From positions 620,001 through 684,000 of the forward strand of contig CANMWN010000002.1 of NCBI GenBank assembly GCA_947501625.1: a DNA stretch of 64,000 nucleotides, given 5' to 3'. A model generated the notes under the pieces. It worked only from the letters and a program-made list of their open reading frames with translations. It was not told the origin of the DNA and ran no database searches. Below are positions 16,403-26,185 of the stretch, in pieces. Made by a program: the position numbers and the translations under genes. The stretch's first letter is position 1. The number at the start of each line of letters is the position of its first letter. This stretch comes from an uncultured Flavobacteriaceae bacterium. Lineage in GTDB: Bacteria; Bacteroidota; Bacteroidia; Flavobacteriales; Flavobacteriaceae.

Positions 16403-18204
16403 TGCCAGATATTATCCAACTTTTACCAGATCATGTAGCAAATCAAATTGCTGCAGGAGAAGTCGTACAACGACCTGCATCGGTAGTAAAAGAATTACTT
16501 GAAAATGCTATAGATGCTAAAGCAACATCCATAAAATTATTAATAAAAGATGCAGGTAAATCTCTTATTCAAGTTATTGATAATGGTAAAGGGATGAGTG
16601 AAACTGATGCTCGTTTTTGTTTTGAAAGACATGCTACATCAAAAATAAAATCTGCCGAAGATTTATTCAATCTTGAAACAAAAGGATTTAGAGGAGAAGC
16701 CCTTGCTTCTATCGCCGCAATTGCGCATGTAGAATTAAAAACGAAGCAGGAACATCAAGAACTAGGAACACACATTAAAATTGAAGGTAGCAAACTACAA
16801 TCTCAAGAATTGATTTCTACACCAAAAGGAACTTCAATAGCAGTGAAAAATTTGTTTTACAATATTCCTGCACGTAGAAATTTTCTAAAATCCAATCCTG
16901 TTGAAACAAGACATATTGTTGATGAATTTCAACGTGTAGCACTTGTACATCCTTCAATAGAATTTTCATTATATCATAACGACAATGAAGTTTACAGACT
17001 CAATTCTAGTAACTTAAGACAACGAATTGTTGCTGTGCTTGGTAAAAAAACAAATGAAAAGTTAGTCCCTATTGATGAAAAAACGGATGTTGTAACACTA
17101 ACAGGATTTGTTTCTAAGCCAGAATATGCCAAAAAGAAAAGAGGCGAGCAATTCTTCTTTGTCAATAACCGATTTATAAAAAATGGGTATTTACATCATG
17201 CTGTTTCAAGCGCCTTCGAAGGTTTACTTGGTCACGGTTATCATCCATCATATTTTTTGTATTTAACTGTTCCAACTCAAACTATTGACATCAACATTCA
17301 TCCAACTAAAACGGAAATTAAGTTTGATAATGAAAAAGTATTATATGCTATATTAAGGTCCACTATAAAGCATAGTTTAGGTCAATATAATATTGCGCCT
17401 GTATTGGATTTCAATAGAGATGCAACACTTGACGTTCCATATGAATTTAAAAACAAAAAAATAGAGAGAGAGCCTGCAATAACTATAGATAGGAATTTTA
17501 ATCCTTTTAAAAACGAAACGCAACAAGTAGCAAAATACCCTTATAAAAAAGAAAAACAAGCAGATTGGGAAAGTCTTTATACGGCTATTGAAACAGAACA
17601 TGCAACTCCTGAAAAAAAATTATTTGAGGATTCTAGACCTTCAAACAAAACCCATCAAATACACGGTAAATATATTATAAGCACTATAAAGTCTGGTATC
17701 ATATATATCAATCAAAACTTAGCGCATCAACGTATATTATACGAAAAATATTTAGAAAATATTACCGTTAAAGAAGCGATGAGTCAGCAATTATTATTCC
17801 CTATTGAAATTAATTTCAACAAAGAGGATATCAATTTAATTGAACAAATAAAGCAAGATTTAGAAAGTACAGGTTTTTTATTTGAAAGCATTAATTCTGA
17901 AACTGTAATAATTAAAGGTATTCCAACTACAGTAAACGAAAGTCAAATCACAGCGATTTTAGAACAATTATTGGACGATATAAAAAATGAAATTCCAGAA
18001 ACTAGTTTTAGTCAACTAGATATTATGGCTAAAAGTTTGGCAAAAAGTATGGCAATTAAATCTGGAACGTCACTAAACATTGAAGAACAAGAAATGATTG
18101 TAGCACGTTTATTTTCGTGTAAAGAGCCAAATCACTCTCCCTATGGTAAACCTACATTTATTTCAATTGAATTAAATGAAATTGATAAAAAGTTTGGATT
18201 ATGA
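16402..18204 (+). CDS. mutL: DNA mismatch repair protein MutL
   Basis: GHKL ATPase coupling mismatch recognition by MutS to strand processing; 600 residues. The ATPase motifs are intact: VVKELLENAIDA, VIDNGKGM, TKGFRGEALASI and TSIAVKNLFYNIPARR. The C-terminal half is recognisably the dimerisation domain, but the endonuclease signature is degraded: the usual DQHAxxExxxxE is NQNLAHQRILYE at 437-448, and the zinc-binding CPHGRP is SPYGKP at 579-584. This MutL therefore probably lacks nicking activity. It overlaps its upstream neighbour by one base and the rhomboid gene by four. Confidence 0.96.
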   Translation: MPDIIQLLPDHVANQIAAGEVVQRPASVVKELLENAIDAKATSIKLLIKDAGKSLIQVIDNGKGMSETDARFCFERHATSKIKSAEDLFNLETKGFRGEALASIAAIAHVELKTKQEHQELGTHIKIEGSKLQSQELISTPKGTSIAVKNLFYNIPARRNFLKSNPVETRHIVDEFQRVALVHPSIEFSLYHNDNEVYRLNSSNLRQRIVAVLGKKTNEKLVPIDEKTDVVTLTGFVSKPEYAKKKRGEQFFFVNNRFIKNGYLHHAVSSAFEGLLGHGYHPSYFLYLTVPTQTIDINIHPTKTEIKFDNEKVLYAILRSTIKHSLGQYNIAPVLDFNRDATLDVPYEFKNKKIEREPAITIDRNFNPFKNETQQVAKYPYKKEKQADWESLYTAIETEHATPEKKLFEDSRPSNKTHQIHGKYIISTIKSGIIYINQNLAHQRILYEKYLENITVKEAMSQQLLFPIEINFNKEDINLIEQIKQDLESTGFLFESINSETVIIKGIPTTVNESQITAILEQLLDDIKNEIPETSFSQLDIMAKSLAKSMAIKSGTSLNIEEQEMIVARLFSCKEPNHSPYGKPTFISIELNEIDKKFGL

Positions 18205-18932
18205 TGAATAGAATTACAGATGCAGTAAAGCACTTAATAATTATTAATGTTATAATTTTTATAGTTACTTATGTACTTAAAATGAGTTTCAGCGACTCAT
18301 TAGCATTATACTTTCCAAAAAACCCAAATTTTGGTTTTTGGCAATATCTAACACATATGTTTGTTCATGGTTCTCCTATGCATATTATTTTTAATATGTA
18401 TGCTCTTTGGGCTTTTGGTACTCCATTAGAACAAATGTGGGGACGTAATAAATTCTTGTTTTTTTATTTTTCAGCAGGATTAGGTGCAGGTGCAATTTAT
18501 ACATTAGTAAATTACTTTCAATTTAATGGCGTTTATGAACAACTTATTGACCTAGGAGTTTCAACTTCTGAAATTCAAAATATTCTAGATACTGGTAGTT
18601 ACAACAATCCTTTAATTACATTATCAAGAGAAGAAATGATAGGTTTTTATTCTACTTACCACACTCCTGCTGTTGGTGCATCTGGAGCAGTTTATGGTGT
18701 ATTGGTAGCGTTTGGAATGGCATTCCCGAACTCTAAATTAGCATTAATATTTTTCCCTGTTCCTATTGCAGCAAAATATTTTATCCCATTAATTATCCTT
18801 GGAGACTTATTCTTTGGAGTTACAAAGTATTCAGTTGGAAATATTGCGCATTTTGCACATATTGGAGGTGCATTAATTGGCTTTATAATTGCTTGGTATT
18901 GGAAAAAAAATCAATTTAATCGTTGGAATTAA
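18201..18932 (+). CDS. Rhomboid-family intramembrane serine protease (first of two)
   Basis: 243 residues with six hydrophobic segments. The catalytic pair is visible: Ser in VGASGAVYG (S161) and His in HFAHIGGALIG (H220), with HMFVHGSPMHIIFNMYALWAFG in outline as the loop-1/TM2 region. A hydrophilic insert of about 45 residues (roughly 111-156) separates the third segment from the active-site Ser. Rhomboids cut membrane-anchored substrates within the bilayer. Overlaps mutL by four bases; either of two adjacent ATG codons may start it. Confidence 0.93.
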   Translation: MMNRITDAVKHLIIINVIIFIVTYVLKMSFSDSLALYFPKNPNFGFWQYLTHMFVHGSPMHIIFNMYALWAFGTPLEQMWGRNKFLFFYFSAGLGAGAIYTLVNYFQFNGVYEQLIDLGVSTSEIQNILDTGSYNNPLITLSREEMIGFYSTYHTPAVGASGAVYGVLVAFGMAFPNSKLALIFFPVPIAAKYFIPLIILGDLFFGVTKYSVGNIAHFAHIGGALIGFIIAWYWKKNQFNRWN

Positions 18933-19756
18933 TGAACTTCATTGATGACATAAAAATCTCATTCAACAAATCTTCAGTTGCCGAAAAATTAATCTATATA
19001 CTTGTATTAATCTTTGTTTTTTCGCTCTTTGGAAACTTTATTGATACTTGGTTTTCTTTGCCATCATACTTTCAAAATTATATTTCTAAACCTTGGACAA
19101 TTCTTACATACGGATTTTTACATTCCAATTTTCCACATATTTTCTTTAACCTTATCTTCTTGTATTATTTAGGGAATTTGTTTCTCAATTTCTTTACTCC
19201 CAAACAATTTATCAACTACTTTATTCTTGGAACTTTAATTGGTGGCATATGCTTTTTAATCCTAAATTCTGGAAGTAATTTAGTTGGTGCGTCTGCAGGG
19301 ATTATGGCAATACTTGTTGGTCTTGCTACCAAAATCCCTTCTTATGAATTAAGATTAAATTTGATTGGTGGTGTTAAGTTATGGGCACTTGCACTTATTT
19401 ATATTTTGGTTAGTATTTCAGGTTTAGATGGTCAAAATTCTGGAGGAAATATTGCGCATCTTGGTGGAGCACTTTTAGGCTTTTTATACACCAAACAACT
19501 TGAAAATGGTTTAGATATTGGAAAATGGATTGACCAATTAATTGATTTTTTTACTAATATTTTTAAACCTAAATCCAAATCAAATCTTAAAACAGTTTAC
19601 AAAAACAATAGTATAAATAGAAAACCGACGCACAAAGAGTCTAAACAGAAGCAACAGCAAATAGATAGCATTTTGGATAAAATAAGTAAATCTGGATATG
19701 ATAGTTTAAACAAAGAAGAAAAGGATTTTTTATTTAAATCTGGAAACAAAAATTAA
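18932..19756 (+). CDS. Rhomboid-family intramembrane serine protease (second of two)
   Basis: A second, shorter-looped rhomboid of 274 residues starting at ATG 18932, which overlaps the previous stop (TAATG). Catalytic residues are present in VGASAGIMAILVG (Ser) and IAHLGGALLG (His), with YGFLHSNFPHIFFNLIFLYY for the loop-1 histidines. After the last membrane segment (about residue 190) there is a cytoplasmic tail rich in Lys, Asn and Gln (about 200-274) ending LDKISKSGYDSLNKEEKDFL, a motif common in flavobacterial rhomboids. The pair probably arose by old duplication; only the cores still align. Confidence 0.92.
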   Translation: MNFIDDIKISFNKSSVAEKLIYILVLIFVFSLFGNFIDTWFSLPSYFQNYISKPWTILTYGFLHSNFPHIFFNLIFLYYLGNLFLNFFTPKQFINYFILGTLIGGICFLILNSGSNLVGASAGIMAILVGLATKIPSYELRLNLIGGVKLWALALIYILVSISGLDGQNSGGNIAHLGGALLGFLYTKQLENGLDIGKWIDQLIDFFTNIFKPKSKSNLKTVYKNNSINRKPTHKESKQKQQQIDSILDKISKSGYDSLNKEEKDFLFKSGNKN

Positions 19757-19760
19757 TGAA

Positions 19761-20786
19761 TTGAAAAAGTTAAATTGGCTTCATAAAATCTTATTTGTAT
19801 TAAATACATTCTTAGGCTTATTATTACTATTTGCCTATATATTGCCATATATTTCTCCTCTTAGTTTTCCTAAAATATCAATTTTAAGCCTTGCAACTCC
19901 TGTTTTAATTATTATAAATATTCTTTTTGCAGTTTATTGGATCATTCGATTAAAAAAACAATTTTTAGTATCAACTCTAATTTTATTAATAGGCTTCAAG
20001 TATCTAGGAGCATTATATCAAGTTGCGGAAAAAAAAATATTATTGACCGATGATATTAAAATCATGAGTTATAATGTAAGGCTATTCAATATCTACAAGT
20101 GGAAAAAAGAGGGTAAAGAAGAAACTTTAAAAGCAGTTAAGACATTTATCCAAGAAAAAAAGCCAGACATTCTATGTTTTCAAGAATTTTTAACGGCCTA
20201 TGATGTAAATTTTGATTATCCATATAGATATGTAAACAACAATCCTAATAAAAAAATTTCATACTTCGGACAAGCAATTTTTTCGAATTATAAGATTATT
20301 AATTCTGGTTCATTAGATTTCAACAGTACTGCAAATAATGGAATTTTTGTTGATGTTATTAAAGATAATGATACTTTAAGGATTTATAATTTGCACTTAG
20401 AATCACAGAAAATTCAATTAGACAAAGAAAATTTTGGAGAAAAAGATTCTGATAAACTATTAAAACGAATTCAAAAAACATTTCAAAAACAAGCCGAACA
20501 AGCAAAATTACTTGTAGAACATGAAAAAAATTGTAATTACAAAACAATAATTACAGGTGATTTTAACAATACCGCATTTTCATATGCGTACAAAAAAATT
20601 AAGGGCAATAAATTAGATGCATTCATTGAAGCAGGAAAAGGCTTTGGAAAAAGTTATGACTATATATTTCCTTCTCGTATTGATTTTATTCTTGTTGATA
20701 ACTCATTAAATGTCAACAACTTTAAAACATTTGACTTTCAATATTCTGACCACTTTCCTATCATGGCAAGAATTAACCAAAAATAA
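19761..20786 (+). CDS. Membrane-anchored endonuclease/exonuclease/phosphatase family protein
   Basis: 341 residues: three N-terminal membrane helices (about 8-29, 41-60, 68-84) followed by an EEP-fold catalytic domain. The metal and catalytic motifs are IMSYNVRLFN near 103, FQEF near 140, YNLHLES, TGDFNNTAFSYAYK and a terminal YSDHFPI. Substrate could be a phosphoester lipid, sugar phosphate or nucleic acid; the membrane anchor puts the domain outside or close to the bilayer. The start is TTG at 19761; the ATG at 19756 is out of frame and stops at once. Follows the second rhomboid by four bases. Confidence 0.88.
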   Translation: MKKLNWLHKILFVLNTFLGLLLLFAYILPYISPLSFPKISILSLATPVLIIINILFAVYWIIRLKKQFLVSTLILLIGFKYLGALYQVAEKKILLTDDIKIMSYNVRLFNIYKWKKEGKEETLKAVKTFIQEKKPDILCFQEFLTAYDVNFDYPYRYVNNNPNKKISYFGQAIFSNYKIINSGSLDFNSTANNGIFVDVIKDNDTLRIYNLHLESQKIQLDKENFGEKDSDKLLKRIQKTFQKQAEQAKLLVEHEKNCNYKTIITGDFNNTAFSYAYKKIKGNKLDAFIEAGKGFGKSYDYIFPSRIDFILVDNSLNVNNFKTFDFQYSDHFPIMARINQK

Positions 20787-20867
20787 TTTTACATTTTTTT
20801 ACAATTTTAATAATATTTTTACGTTATTGTGACAGTTAAATGTGGGGTTTAATAATGTTTTTGTTAT

Positions 20868-23800
20868 ATGATGAAAATTTTAAATAAAACCCTATTTCTT
20901 ATTTTTTTTAGTGCTTTATATTCAGTAGCACAAAATAATGCGCCTATTTTACAGAACGATTTTGATACTGCTGATATCAATACAACTCTAAATGTAACTG
21001 CACCTGGAGTCTTGGAAAATGATACTGATGCAGATGGAAATACATTAACCGTAGTTCAGTTTATTGTCAACGGAATAACTTATACTGCTGGGCAAACTGC
21101 AAATTTTGCACAAGGAAGTATTACATTAAATGCTGATGGCAGTTTTACATATAACCCTACTCCTGGTTATACTGGTGATGTTCCTACTATTACTTATTTT
21201 GTATCTGATGGAACAACTACAAGTTCTGCTAACTTATTTTTAACTGTTGAGCACATAACTAACTTATTAGAAATTACAACTCTTTCCAGTTGCAATCAAG
21301 GTTTTACTGCCGATGGAGAGTATAAAATATCATATTATATACAAATAACTAACTTAAGTACTGCAAGGGATTATCATGATTCAAGTCTAATTAGAAATAT
21401 CAATATTGAAGATCAACTAGAAAATGTATTTGGGGCAGGATGTGTTCTTGAAGTTGATGATTTTAATATAAATACAACCGATACAATAGATTATATTAAT
21501 AGCCCATACCCACGAGATTGGGATAATTCATCAGTAAATCTAGATTTTGAAAACTTAACCTCTGATCAGATTTTCAGTAATAATGCAATTGCGAATAACA
21601 TTCTTTATCCAAGACAGTCAATAAATGTAACATTTTGCGTTACAATAAACCCATTTTGTAATGGAAGACCAAATCCAACACCGTCAGGATCAGGAATAGA
21701 TTTTGATAATTCAGTCACAGCGACATCAACAATTGGAAGCGATACTTCAAATATATTAATTTCAGATTTCCATACTTCTGAAACAACAGTTGCAGCTAGT
21801 CTTTTTATCCCAGAACCTAACCCTATTGTAAATCCTGATGGCACATATGATTTTACTAATACGGTAAAAATAACTAATGATGGTTCAATGATTGCAAACA
21901 ATATTAATTATAATATGGGTTTAGGACAATTTATAAACAATGGAGTTACTATAAATAATATTATCATTACTCAAGTTTCTGGACCTACAGTTAGTATTAA
22001 TAATTCTTTCAATGGTGACACAAATTCTAAACTATTGTTAGATAACAATACATTAGGTTCCGGAGAAACTATAACACTTGATATATATATACTAATTGAT
22101 ACTATTTCATCAACGAATGAAAATTATTTTTCTCAATTAACACCAAGTATGACACAAGGTGTTATTGATGGTTTTGATGAAACAGAACTAAATAATTCTA
22201 GGCGGTTTTCATATGTAATTTGGTCTGATTCTTTAGGAGATCATCTTGATAGATATTATACGGTAAATGATATTACTCAAATACCTTCTTCCAATAATCA
22301 GTGTGAATGTGAAAGTCAATATATGATTTTTACATTCAATTCTACATCTACAAATACTAAAACCATTACAAATGCTAATGACGCACCTAATGGAATTCTT
22401 GAGCATGAAGAAGTTACTTTTCAATTAACAGCAACAAATACAAGTGCAGCAGTTCAATTGGAAAACCTTCAACTGCAAGATAATCTAACTAATATATGTG
22501 GTGGAAGTATTGTCTCGGTTTCAACACCAACAATTGTTAATTCAACCGCTATAACTAATCCAATATTAAATCCTGGATTTAATGGTACATCTGATATAAA
22601 TATTTTTAATGGTACTAGTGGTATATTAGAACCAAATCAAACAATTACTATTGAATTTTCGGTCATCTTTAATGAAGACTGTATAGGAATTAATTCTTCT
22701 ACTTTCATTGCAACAGATCCTATAAATAATGTAATTAATTCTACAGGAAATGTAAATGTTTCAACTTTCACCGACACTGATAATGATGGTATTAGCAATA
22801 TTGATGATATTGATGATGATAATGACACCATTCCTGACACAATTGAATATAATGGATTAAATCCACTCGACGATGATGATAATGACTTTATTCCTAACTA
22901 TCGTGATACCGACTTTGGAACTGATTCAAATTCTGACGGAATTGTTGATCTTTTTGATTTTGATTTAGATGGTGTTCCTAATCATTTTGATTCAGATAGT
23001 GATAATGATGGGATTTTAGATATTGTCGAAGTTGGAAATGCAGCACTAGACACCGACAATGATGGTCTAACAAATAATAATGTTGGTAATAACGGCTTAG
23101 ACGATACTATTGAAGACAATGATTTCAATACAGCAACAATAACTTATACCATTCCAAATACTGATACAAATGGTAACTCAAATTATCTAGATATTGATGC
23201 TGATGATGATGGAATTGTAGATAATATTGAAGCACAACCTACTGATAATTACATTTCACCTAACGGAACAATTTCTATAACTGGAATTGACTCTGCTTAT
23301 CCAAATGGCTTAATACCTGTTGATACCGAAAATGATGGAATATTCGATTATATAGACTTAAATTCTGACGATGATATTCGTGATGATTTTATTGAAGGCT
23401 GGGATTTAAATAATGATGGAATACCAGAAACTATTGCTTCAAATTCTGACGCTGATAATGACGGACTTGATGATGCATTTGATTCTAACGATACTGAGAT
23501 TAATCCAACCAATGGTCAAATTCCAACAGATTTTCCAAATATAGATAATACTACTACAACCGAAAGAGATTGGAGAGAAATTATTGCTATTCAAGTTGTT
23601 ATAAATGATGTTTCAGTTATTGAAGGCGGAGATTTAATCTTTACTATTTCTTTAACTACTATGAATGATAACTCCATTTTAATACAAAGTGCAACGCCTA
23701 TTGATATAGATTTATCAACTTCTGATGGCACAAGCACAACAACACAATATGAAATAGCAACTGCTCCTTTTGATTATAATGAAGTACTAACTACAACACT

Positions 23801-24929
23801 AACTATACCTGCATTTCAATCTACTGAACAATTTACAGTTAATACACTAGATGATACTATTTATGAATTAGATGAACAACTAACATTGAGTGGAATAATT
23901 ACTTCCAACAATACCATAAATTCAGATATATCAGGAATTGGAACAATCATTGACAACGAAAATGCTCCAGATATTACTATGAATGATTCTAGAGAAGATG
24001 AAGGTGTTGATTTAGTCCATACAATTATCTTAAGTCATCCAAGTTCAACTCCAGTAATAATAAACATTAGTACATCAGACAATACTGCTATTAGTCCAGA
24101 TGATTATTCAAGTGTTATTGGTTCTTATACAATAGAAGGTACTCTTGACCCAAATAATGCCAACACTGAAGTGACTTTCAATATATCAACGAATATTGAC
24201 AATCTTAACGAACCAGATGAAGAATATTTGAATATTGTTGGTCAAGTAACAACAAATAATGTTGGAATTGAAGATTTAACTAAAACTGGTACTATTGTTG
24301 ATATTGATCCTGACCCAACAATTGTCATTGATAATCCAACAGTTGTTGAAGGAAACACATTGGTATTTACTATTAGTTTATTGAATGCTAATAACGAACC
24401 AATGCAAAATTATCAATCTATAGATATTGATTTAATCACTAATAATATTTCGGCAATCTCACCTGATGATTATGCATCAATAAATACAACAACAATTATT
24501 CCTGCAAATACAGAATTTATTATCGTAGAAGTTACAACCAATGATGATGAATTGAACGAAGAAACAGAAATAATGGAATTACAGGTAACAGTAACTTCAT
24601 CTAACATTTCTAACCCTTCTCCAGTTATAATAGGAACTGGAACTATTAAAGATAATGATATTCCTAACTTATTTTCTCCAAATGGTGACGGGACAAGTGA
24701 TACATTTAAAATAAGTGGTATTGAAGACTTCCCAGATTTTAAAATACAAATTTACGATCGTTGGGGAAGTGAAGTATATAATTATAATAACAACGGAAAT
24801 ACAAACCCAATTTGGTGGGATGGAAACTTTAAAGGCAAACCAGTTCCTGAAGGCGTCTATTATTACACATTAGATTTTAATGATGGGATTACAAAACCAA
24901 AAACAAGTTTTATAGAATTAATTAGATAA
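20868..24929 (+). CDS. Giant secreted multi-domain protein with gliding-type (type B) T9SS sorting domain
   Basis: 1353 residues. Signal peptide to about residue 22 (ALYSVAQ). A cadherin-like Ig module follows (about 28-128, with GVLENDTDADGNTL and LNADGSFTYNPTPGYTGD). Residues about 130-630 are Asn/Thr-rich beta domains. A run of Asp-rich calcium-binding thrombospondin type 3-like repeats covers about 635-875, then three Calx-beta-like modules begin near 910, 1040 and 1155, each ending in a GTIxD motif. The C-terminal sorting domain starts near 1267 (LFSPNGDGTSDTFKI, YDRWGSEVY, WWDGNFKGKPVPEG). It should be exported by T9SS and stay cell-attached as an adhesin-like protein. PorP/SprF follows after four bases. 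Confidence 0.93.
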   Translation: MMKILNKTLFLIFFSALYSVAQNNAPILQNDFDTADINTTLNVTAPGVLENDTDADGNTLTVVQFIVNGITYTAGQTANFAQGSITLNADGSFTYNPTPGYTGDVPTITYFVSDGTTTSSANLFLTVEHITNLLEITTLSSCNQGFTADGEYKISYYIQITNLSTARDYHDSSLIRNINIEDQLENVFGAGCVLEVDDFNINTTDTIDYINSPYPRDWDNSSVNLDFENLTSDQIFSNNAIANNILYPRQSINVTFCVTINPFCNGRPNPTPSGSGIDFDNSVTATSTIGSDTSNILISDFHTSETTVAASLFIPEPNPIVNPDGTYDFTNTVKITNDGSMIANNINYNMGLGQFINNGVTINNIIITQVSGPTVSINNSFNGDTNSKLLLDNNTLGSGETITLDIYILIDTISSTNENYFSQLTPSMTQGVIDGFDETELNNSRRFSYVIWSDSLGDHLDRYYTVNDITQIPSSNNQCECESQYMIFTFNSTSTNTKTITNANDAPNGILEHEEVTFQLTATNTSAAVQLENLQLQDNLTNICGGSIVSVSTPTIVNSTAITNPILNPGFNGTSDINIFNGTSGILEPNQTITIEFSVIFNEDCIGINSSTFIATDPINNVINSTGNVNVSTFTDTDNDGISNIDDIDDDNDTIPDTIEYNGLNPLDDDDNDFIPNYRDTDFGTDSNSDGIVDLFDFDLDGVPNHFDSDSDNDGILDIVEVGNAALDTDNDGLTNNNVGNNGLDDTIEDNDFNTATITYTIPNTDTNGNSNYLDIDADDDGIVDNIEAQPTDNYISPNGTISITGIDSAYPNGLIPVDTENDGIFDYIDLNSDDDIRDDFIEGWDLNNDGIPETIASNSDADNDGLDDAFDSNDTEINPTNGQIPTDFPNIDNTTTTERDWREIIAIQVVINDVSVIEGGDLIFTISLTTMNDNSILIQSATPIDIDLSTSDGTSTTTQYEIATAPFDYNEVLTTTLTIPAFQSTEQFTVNTLDDTIYELDEQLTLSGIITSNNTINSDISGIGTIIDNENAPDITMNDSREDEGVDLVHTIILSHPSSTPVIINISTSDNTAISPDDYSSVIGSYTIEGTLDPNNANTEVTFNISTNIDNLNEPDEEYLNIVGQVTTNNVGIEDLTKTGTIVDIDPDPTIVIDNPTVVEGNTLVFTISLLNANNEPMQNYQSIDIDLITNNISAISPDDYASINTTTIIPANTEFIIVEVTTNDDELNEETEIMELQVTVTSSNISNPSPVIIGTGTIKDNDIPNLFSPNGDGTSDTFKISGIEDFPDFKIQIYDRWGSEVYNYNNNGNTNPIWWDGNFKGKPVPEGVYYYTLDFNDGITKPKTSFIELIR
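22771..23490 (+). repeat. Asp-rich TSP3-like repeat segment inside the giant T9SS gene
   Basis: In-frame degenerate repeats of the form D-x-D-N-D-G-I encode a calcium-binding thrombospondin type 3-like region (DTDNDGISNIDDIDDDND, SDSDNDGILD, DTDNDGLTNN, DADDDGIVDN, SDADNDGLDD). The units are irregular, so it is a protein-level rather than a DNA tandem repeat. Confidence 0.8.
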
Positions 24930-24933
24930 TAAA

Positions 24934-25854
24934 ATGAAGAAATTAACCCCAATATTTAGCGGTTTCATTTTACTATTTAGTCTAATGATTCAAGCTCAAC
25001 AAACACCACATTATACACAATACATGTATAATATGCAGACTATAAATCCTGGTTACGTTGGAGCACGTGCAGACTTAAGCCTCTCAGTTTTAAATAGATC
25101 TCAATGGGTTGGTGTTGAAGGTGCTCCAAAAACAACAACTTTTTCTGTAAATGGTAGAGCGTTTGATGGTGTAGGGTTCGGTGTTACTGTAATTAATGAC
25201 AAATTAGGTCTGGCAGAAAGCACTAATATTAATCTAGATGCTTCGTATACAATTGTAACTTCTCAATACGGAAGGTTATCTTTAGGTTTAAAAGGAGGAA
25301 TCACAACATTTAATAATAACCTATCAGAAGGAATCACTCCAGATAATGATGTTTATGCATCTACCAATGGAAGTTACCCAAATGTTGGTGTTGGAGCCTT
25401 TTATTATAACGAACGATTTTATCTGGGTTTATCTGCTCCTTATTTATTAAAAACACCACAGTTTAGAATTGATGAAGCAGACAACACATCAGGATTGTCT
25501 GAAAATATTAATTATTTTGCTACTGCAGGAATGCGTTTTGAATTGACAAATGACATTTTATTCAAACCTTCAACTTTAATAAAATACGCTCCGAACTTAC
25601 CAGTTTCTATAGATTTAAACACCAATTTCTTATACAAAGATCAAATTGAATTTGGACTTTCTTATAGATATAATGATTCAGCAAGTGCTATGTTTGCTTT
25701 GATTTTAAACGAGAACTTTAGAATTGGATATACTTATGACCATACTCTGACAGATTTAGGAAACAACCTTGGTTCGCACGAAATTATGCTACATTTAGAT
25801 TTAGATTTTAAGAAAAAAGGACGTTGGTTACATCACACTAAATGCTATTTTTAA
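24934..25854 (+). CDS. PorP/SprF-family T9SS outer membrane protein
   Basis: 306 residues, signal peptide to about residue 21 (MIQAQ), then the family hallmark QQTPHYTQYMYNMQTINPGYVG and a run of amphipathic beta strands ending HEIMLHLDLDF. PorP/SprF proteins bind T9SS substrates with type B sorting domains at the outer membrane and are typically encoded directly after them, as here (four bases after the giant protein). Its partner is therefore very likely the protein encoded at 20868. Confidence 0.95.
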   Translation: MKKLTPIFSGFILLFSLMIQAQQTPHYTQYMYNMQTINPGYVGARADLSLSVLNRSQWVGVEGAPKTTTFSVNGRAFDGVGFGVTVINDKLGLAESTNINLDASYTIVTSQYGRLSLGLKGGITTFNNNLSEGITPDNDVYASTNGSYPNVGVGAFYYNERFYLGLSAPYLLKTPQFRIDEADNTSGLSENINYFATAGMRFELTNDILFKPSTLIKYAPNLPVSIDLNTNFLYKDQIEFGLSYRYNDSASAMFALILNENFRIGYTYDHTLTDLGNNLGSHEIMLHLDLDFKKKGRWLHHTKCYF

Positions 25855-25864
25855 AAAAGAAAAC

Positions 25865-26185
25865 TTACTTTTTTACAAAACCATAATCTCGTTCTACTTT
25901 AGAAATACGCAATTGATACTCTTGATACCACAACGCTCTACCTTTGTTTCTAGCGATAGTATGTTCAATATTATTTTTCCAATTTACAATAGCCTCCAAA
26001 CTGCTCCAATAAGAAACAGTAATCCCAACTTCTTCCCTTGCCGACTCTATTCCTAAATAACCTTGTTGTTTTTCTGCGAGCGCTTCCATCTTCTTTGCAG
26101 TTTCTATATAACCCTCGTCAATTGTTGTTCTAATTGTAGTGAATATTACAGCATAATATGGTGGTTCTGGAGTTTTTGCAATCAT
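25865..26185 (-). CDS. Antibiotic biosynthesis monooxygenase (ABM) domain protein
   Basis: A 106-residue dimeric alpha-beta barrel protein. The family pattern is visible: YYAVIFTTIRTTIDEGY, MEALAEKQQGYLGIESARE, GITVSYWSSLEAIVNWKNNIEH and WYQEYQLRISKVERDYGF (each under 23 residues; quoted in part). Such proteins are cofactor-free monooxygenases, haem-degrading enzymes or stress proteins; the true substrate cannot be read. It overlaps the upstream acetyltransferase gene by four bases and converges on the PorP/SprF gene. Confidence 0.88.
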   Translation of the reverse strand: MIAKTPEPPYYAVIFTTIRTTIDEGYIETAKKMEALAEKQQGYLGIESAREEVGITVSYWSSLEAIVNWKNNIEHTIARNKGRALWYQEYQLRISKVERDYGFVKK

